DNA of 8,230 nt, taken from Candidatus Melainabacteria bacterium GWA2_34_9 (lineage in GTDB: Bacteria > Cyanobacteriota > Vampirovibrionia > Gastranaerophilales > UBA9971). The DNA is taken from positions 16,679-24,908 of the forward strand of contig MFRJ01000078.1 of assembly GCA_001784535.1 (NCBI GenBank), read 5' to 3'. The position numbers and the translations under genes are program-made. How positions within the stretch are numbered: the stretch's first letter is position 1; each line of letters starts with the position of its first letter. Below, in pieces: positions 5,954 through 8,230 of the stretch. The notes under the pieces are model-generated. The model worked only from the letters and a program-made list of their open reading frames with translations. It was not told the DNA's origin and made no database searches.

Positions 5954-7234
5954 TTTATCTAAAATGCCTGTAAATTCAGGAAAAGAAATATTTACCCAGT
6001 GAAATTCATTTATTTCTATAGGACTATCTGCAATTAAACCTGCAATATAAGCAGACATAGCAATTCTATGGTCATGATATGTTTCTAAAGTACATCCGCC
6101 CTTAAGTTTTGTTTTTCCATGAATTATAAGCCCGTCAGGTTGTTCTTCAATTTCAGCGCCAAGTTTTTTGAGTTCGGTATAAACAGCTTTTATTCTGTCA
6201 GATTCTTTATGGCGAAGTTCTTCAGCACCTTTGATAATTGTAGTTCCTTCTGCCTGTGTTGCAGCTACGGCAATAATAGGGATTTCGTCTATAATTCTCG
6301 GGATAATTTCGCTGTCGATTGTGATAGCTTTTAAATTTGAATAATTGACTTTTATGTCGCCAATTTCTTCATTGCAGTCAACTCGCTGATTTAAAATTTC
6401 TATTTCTGCGCCCATTTGTTTTAATACGTCAATAATTCCTGTACGAGTAGGATTTAAGCCGACATCCTGAATAATTATTTCTGAATCAGCAATTATAGCT
6501 CCTGCTACAAGGAAAAATGCGGCTGAAGAAATATCCCCGGGAATTGTAATAGGTTTTGAAACAAGCTCTGATGCTCCAATTGTAACTTTTGTTCCCTGCT
6601 CCATTATATTGGCGTTGAGATATTCAAGCATTCTTTCTGTGTGATCTCTGGATTTTACAGGTTCTTTTACTGTTGTGATTCCTTCGGAATGAAGTCCTGC
6701 CAGAAGTATGCTTGATTTTACTTGTGCACTTGCAACGGGTGAATTATAGTTAATTCCCTGTAATTTCCTACCTTTTATAGAAACAGGAGCCTTTGTATCA
6801 TTATCTCTTGCCCAAATATTAGCACCCATTTCCTTGAGCGGACTTATTACTCTTGCCATCGGGCGTTTTCTTAAGCTTTCATCGCCTGTTAAAACACAAT
6901 AAAAATCATGTCCTGCAAGAATACCCGTCATTAATCTTATTGTCGTTCCCGAGTTTCCTGCATCAAGAATATTTTTAGGTTCTTTAAAGCCTTCTTTATT
7001 GTTGATAATCAAACTGTTTTTTGATTGAAATTCTATTTTTACTCCCAAAGCTTCAAGCACGCTTAGGGTACTCAAGCAGTCTGATCCTAATGAAAAGTTT
7101 GAAATCAGGACAGGTTCATGCACAAGAGAAGCAAACATAGCTGCTCTATGTGAAATTGATTTATCGGAAGGCACTTTAAAGTTGCCTTTCAGGGGTTTAT
7201 TTATGGGAGTAACTTTTTTTGTATTGTTATTCAT
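5942..7234 (-). CDS. aroA: 3-phosphoshikimate 1-carboxyvinyltransferase (EPSP synthase)
   Basis: Joins phosphoenolpyruvate to shikimate 3-phosphate to form EPSP, the sixth shikimate step toward chorismate and aromatic amino acids; cytoplasmic. 430 residues, normal length, closest by memory to the Bacillus type. Active-site landmarks are all present: PSDKSISHR with Lys25, Ser26 and Arg30; GNSGTTIR at 93-100; GDESLRKRP with Arg124; SAQVK at 169-173; RDHTE at 196-200; NPTRTG at 261-266; IDEIP with Asp316; KESDR with Glu344 and Arg347; and DHRIAM at 388-393. SAQVK, RDHTE and NPTR are motifs quoted for class II enzymes. The Ala that gives CP4 EPSPS its glyphosate tolerance is Gly96 here. The ATG at 7234 has no Shine-Dalgarno, and a promoter directly abuts it. 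The gene follows flagellin on the same strand but is separated from it by a terminator. Confidence 0.97.
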   Translation of the reverse strand: MNNNTKKVTPINKPLKGNFKVPSDKSISHRAAMFASLVHEPVLISNFSLGSDCLSTLSVLEALGVKIEFQSKNSLIINNKEGFKEPKNILDAGNSGTTIRLMTGILAGHDFYCVLTGDESLRKRPMARVISPLKEMGANIWARDNDTKAPVSIKGRKLQGINYNSPVASAQVKSSILLAGLHSEGITTVKEPVKSRDHTERMLEYLNANIMEQGTKVTIGASELVSKPITIPGDISSAAFFLVAGAIIADSEIIIQDVGLNPTRTGIIDVLKQMGAEIEILNQRVDCNEEIGDIKVNYSNLKAITIDSEIIPRIIDEIPIIAVAATQAEGTTIIKGAEELRHKESDRIKAVYTELKKLGAEIEEQPDGLIIHGKTKLKGGCTLETYHDHRIAMSAYIAGLIADSPIEINEFHWVNISFPEFTGILDKLSF

Positions 7235-7240
7235 AACAAA

Positions 7241-7269
7241 ATTTTAAAGCTAATTTGAAAAAACTGCAA
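7241..7269 (-). promoter_or_regulatory. Sigma-70-type promoter of aroA, predicting a leaderless transcript
   Basis: On the minus strand, TTGCAG (7269-7264; 3 of 6 matches, but with the TTG) is followed by a 17-nt spacer and TAAAAT (7246-7241; 5 of 6 matches). Counting the last -10 base as -7 puts +1 at 7234, the A of the aroA ATG. The same -10 hexamer and spacer occur in the transporter promoter. The weak -35 and AT-rich setting limit certainty. Confidence 0.42.
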
Positions 7270-7294
7270 ATATTCGTTTTAAATGTTTTTTAAT

Positions 7295-7319
7295 GGGGGC
7301 TGCACCCTCAAACTCCGCC
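7295..7319. repeat. G/C-rich patch in the flagellin-aroA gap, possible dispersed repeat
   Basis: A G- and C-rich patch starting GGGGGCTGCACCCTC, with GGG/CCC able to pair across GCTGCA-type loop bases, stands out in an AT-rich gap. It shows no coding or terminator features. It resembles short intergenic repeats of other genomes in style only; there is no second copy in the window. Confidence 0.25.
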
Positions 7320-7330
7320 TTTATTTTCTT

Positions 7331-7370
7331 ATTTAAGTATGTCAGGCTAAAGCCTGCCAGTCACCTTTTT
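7331..7370. repeat. Short palindromic interspersed repeat, copy B (intact hairpin)
   Basis: The core at 7340-7363 contains the perfect palindrome CAGGCTAAAGCCTG (7343-7356). It is followed by CCAGTCACC and a TTTTT run at 7366-7370, and preceded by ATTTAA. It matches copy A at 5905-5943 in the same orientation. The T-run is about 10 nt past the hairpin and no plus-strand gene ends nearby, so a terminator role is unlikely. Confidence 0.6.
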
Positions 7371-7375
7371 CTTCG

Positions 7376-7405
7376 CAATAAAAAAGGTTAGCATATCGCT
7401 AACCT
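7376..7405 (-). terminator. Rho-independent terminator of the flagellin gene
   Basis: On the minus strand, arm AGGTTAGC (7405-7398), loop GATAT, arm GCTAACCT (7392-7385), then a T-run continuing to 7380 and ATTGCG. The 8-bp perfect stem plus T-tract starts 65 nt after the flagellin stop. It indicates that flagellin is transcribed without aroA, which has its own promoter further on. Confidence 0.85.
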
Positions 7406-7470
7406 ATACAGGGAGAGTATTTTGTGTGGGAGTGTTTTTTATTGAAATGTTATTTGATTAAGTGTTAAAT

Positions 7471-8230
7471 TTATCCGAGTAATTTTAATGCCACACTTGG
7501 TAGATTATTAGCCTGAGCCAGAACACTTGCCGAAGCTTGCTGCAATACTTGATACTTGGTCATATTTGAAGTTTCTTTTGCGACGTCAAGGTCTCTTATT
7601 CTGGAGTCTGCGGCTTGAACATTTTCAGTAGCTACTTCAAGGTTATTGAGAGCACTTTCTAATCTGTTTTGATATGCCCCAATATTTGACCTTCTTGATG
7701 TGACATCACTTAAGGCAACATCAAGGACATCCAAATATAGTCTTATAGTATTGCTGCTCCAAGTAGCACCTGTTACGCTCAGTGCTATACCGTTTACACT
7801 TGCAGAGAAACCAAGACTTGAAATTGTAGCACGACCAAGAACACTATTTTGAATTGAAATTGTGTTTGTTGAAAGCTCAGATCCGGCTCCCACCTGAAGA
7901 GTAGCGTTGGCAGTACCATCAAGCAAGTTTATATTGTTGAATTTTGAAGATTTTGCTATTCTGTCAATATCAGATAATCTCGCAGTAACTTCTGATAAAA
8001 TTGCATCTCTTTCTACTGAACTGTTTGTGTCGTTTGCTGCTTGAATACAGAGTTCCCTAATTCTTTGAATGTTTTCGTTGATGACAGCCAAACCGCCTTC
8101 TGCAATCTGAAGCATATTTATGCCGTCCTGAATATTATTGATAGCTTGTTTGTTACCTCTGATTGTTCCTCGTAAGTTTTCGGAAATTGATAAACCTGCT
8201 GCATCATCTGCCGCCCTATTGATTCTGTAA
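7471..8230 (-). CDS. fliC: Flagellin, N-terminus outside window
   Basis: Subunit of the flagellar filament, exported by the flagellar type III system. The frame stays open to the window end, giving 252 visible residues. The Met codon at 8115 is internal, because classic flagellin sequence (INRAADDAAGLSISENLRG, visible residues 3-21) lies before it. By comparison with Salmonella FliC about 35 residues are missing, so the full protein is about 285 residues, a small flagellin. The D1 segment IQRIRELCIQAANDTNSS at 54-71 is conserved. The variable middle is very short (about 95-165), with no D2/D3 domains. The C-terminus has IGAYQNRLE, SRIRDLDVAKE and ends ALKLLG, as usual for D1/D0. Residues Arg56, Leu60 and Glu80 match the spacing of the TLR5 contacts Arg90, Leu94 and Glu114 of Salmonella FliC. 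Cys61 is odd, since flagellins usually lack cysteine. A strong terminator follows; the promoter is outside the window. Confidence 0.95.
   Translation of the reverse strand, partial: YRINRAADDAAGLSISENLRGTIRGNKQAINNIQDGINMLQIAEGGLAVINENIQRIRELCIQAANDTNSSVERDAILSEVTARLSDIDRIAKSSKFNNINLLDGTANATLQVGAGSELSTNTISIQNSVLGRATISSLGFSASVNGIALSVTGATWSSNTIRLYLDVLDVALSDVTSRRSNIGAYQNRLESALNNLEVATENVQAADSRIRDLDVAKETSNMTKYQVLQQASASVLAQANNLPSVALKLLG

Noticed and set aside
7340..7370. Repeat copy B as a plus-strand terminator
   Set aside because: The T-run is about 10 nt past the hairpin and no plus-strand gene ends nearby.
7235..7470. tRNA, small ORF or small RNA gene in the flagellin-aroA gap
   Set aside because: No cloverleaf, no credible short coding frame with a Shine-Dalgarno; the gap is explained by terminator, repeats and promoter.
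8113..8115. Met codon as the start of the flagellin gene
   Set aside because: Conserved flagellin N-terminal sequence is encoded upstream of it to the window edge.
1..8230. Defence island, prophage or insertion sequence
   Set aside because: No transposase, integrase, nuclease or toxin-antitoxin genes, and all genes are core metabolism, transport, TPR or flagellar.

Overview
The window is an AT-rich bacterial chromosomal segment (by eye roughly one third G+C) of housekeeping genes plus a flagellin gene. I see no phage genes, transposase, CRISPR array or RNA gene. The mix fits an anaerobic, possibly gut-associated, flagellated bacterium outside the well-studied groups: a Bacillus-type LysC and AroA, a MetW, a nucleoside transporter of the animal/Vibrio CNT type, and a flagellin with a very small variable domain. 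Candidatus Gastranaerophilales/Melainabacteria (Vampirovibrionia) is my best guess, held with only moderate-to-low confidence. Deferribacterota and other low-GC phyla remain possible.

Layout. (1) Positions 2-1525 (+) are the 3' part of a large all-TPR protein whose start lies before the window. (2) Positions 1604-4549 (+) are a tight three-gene block: lysC (aspartokinase), an exported calcineurin-like phosphoesterase, and metW. The gaps are 15 and 9 nt. A perfect 25-bp palindrome sits just before lysC. (3) Positions 4615-5901 (+) are a CNT-family nucleoside transporter with its own promoter and a Shine-Dalgarno that favours a TTG start. (4) On the minus strand, converging on the transporter, lie aroA (5942-7234) and, upstream of it, a flagellin gene (7471 to beyond the window end). 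The 236-nt gap between those two holds the flagellin terminator, two repeat-like palindromic patches and a promoter whose predicted start point is exactly the aroA ATG.

How the genes relate. LysC makes aspartyl phosphate, the entry to lysine, threonine and methionine synthesis. MetW supports homoserine acylation, the branch point to methionine, so the lysC-metW block links two steps of one pathway around a phosphoesterase of unknown role. AroA makes EPSP for aromatic amino acids and is transcribed separately. The transporter scavenges nucleosides. The TPR protein and flagellin have no evident link to these.

The most unusual points are a short degenerate palindromic repeat present on both sides of aroA, an internal AGGAG-ATG inside lysC at the position where Bacillus-type aspartokinases start their separate beta subunit, a likely leaderless aroA transcript, and a phosphoesterase whose GNHD motif reads GDRD. 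None of these amounts to a clearly new system.
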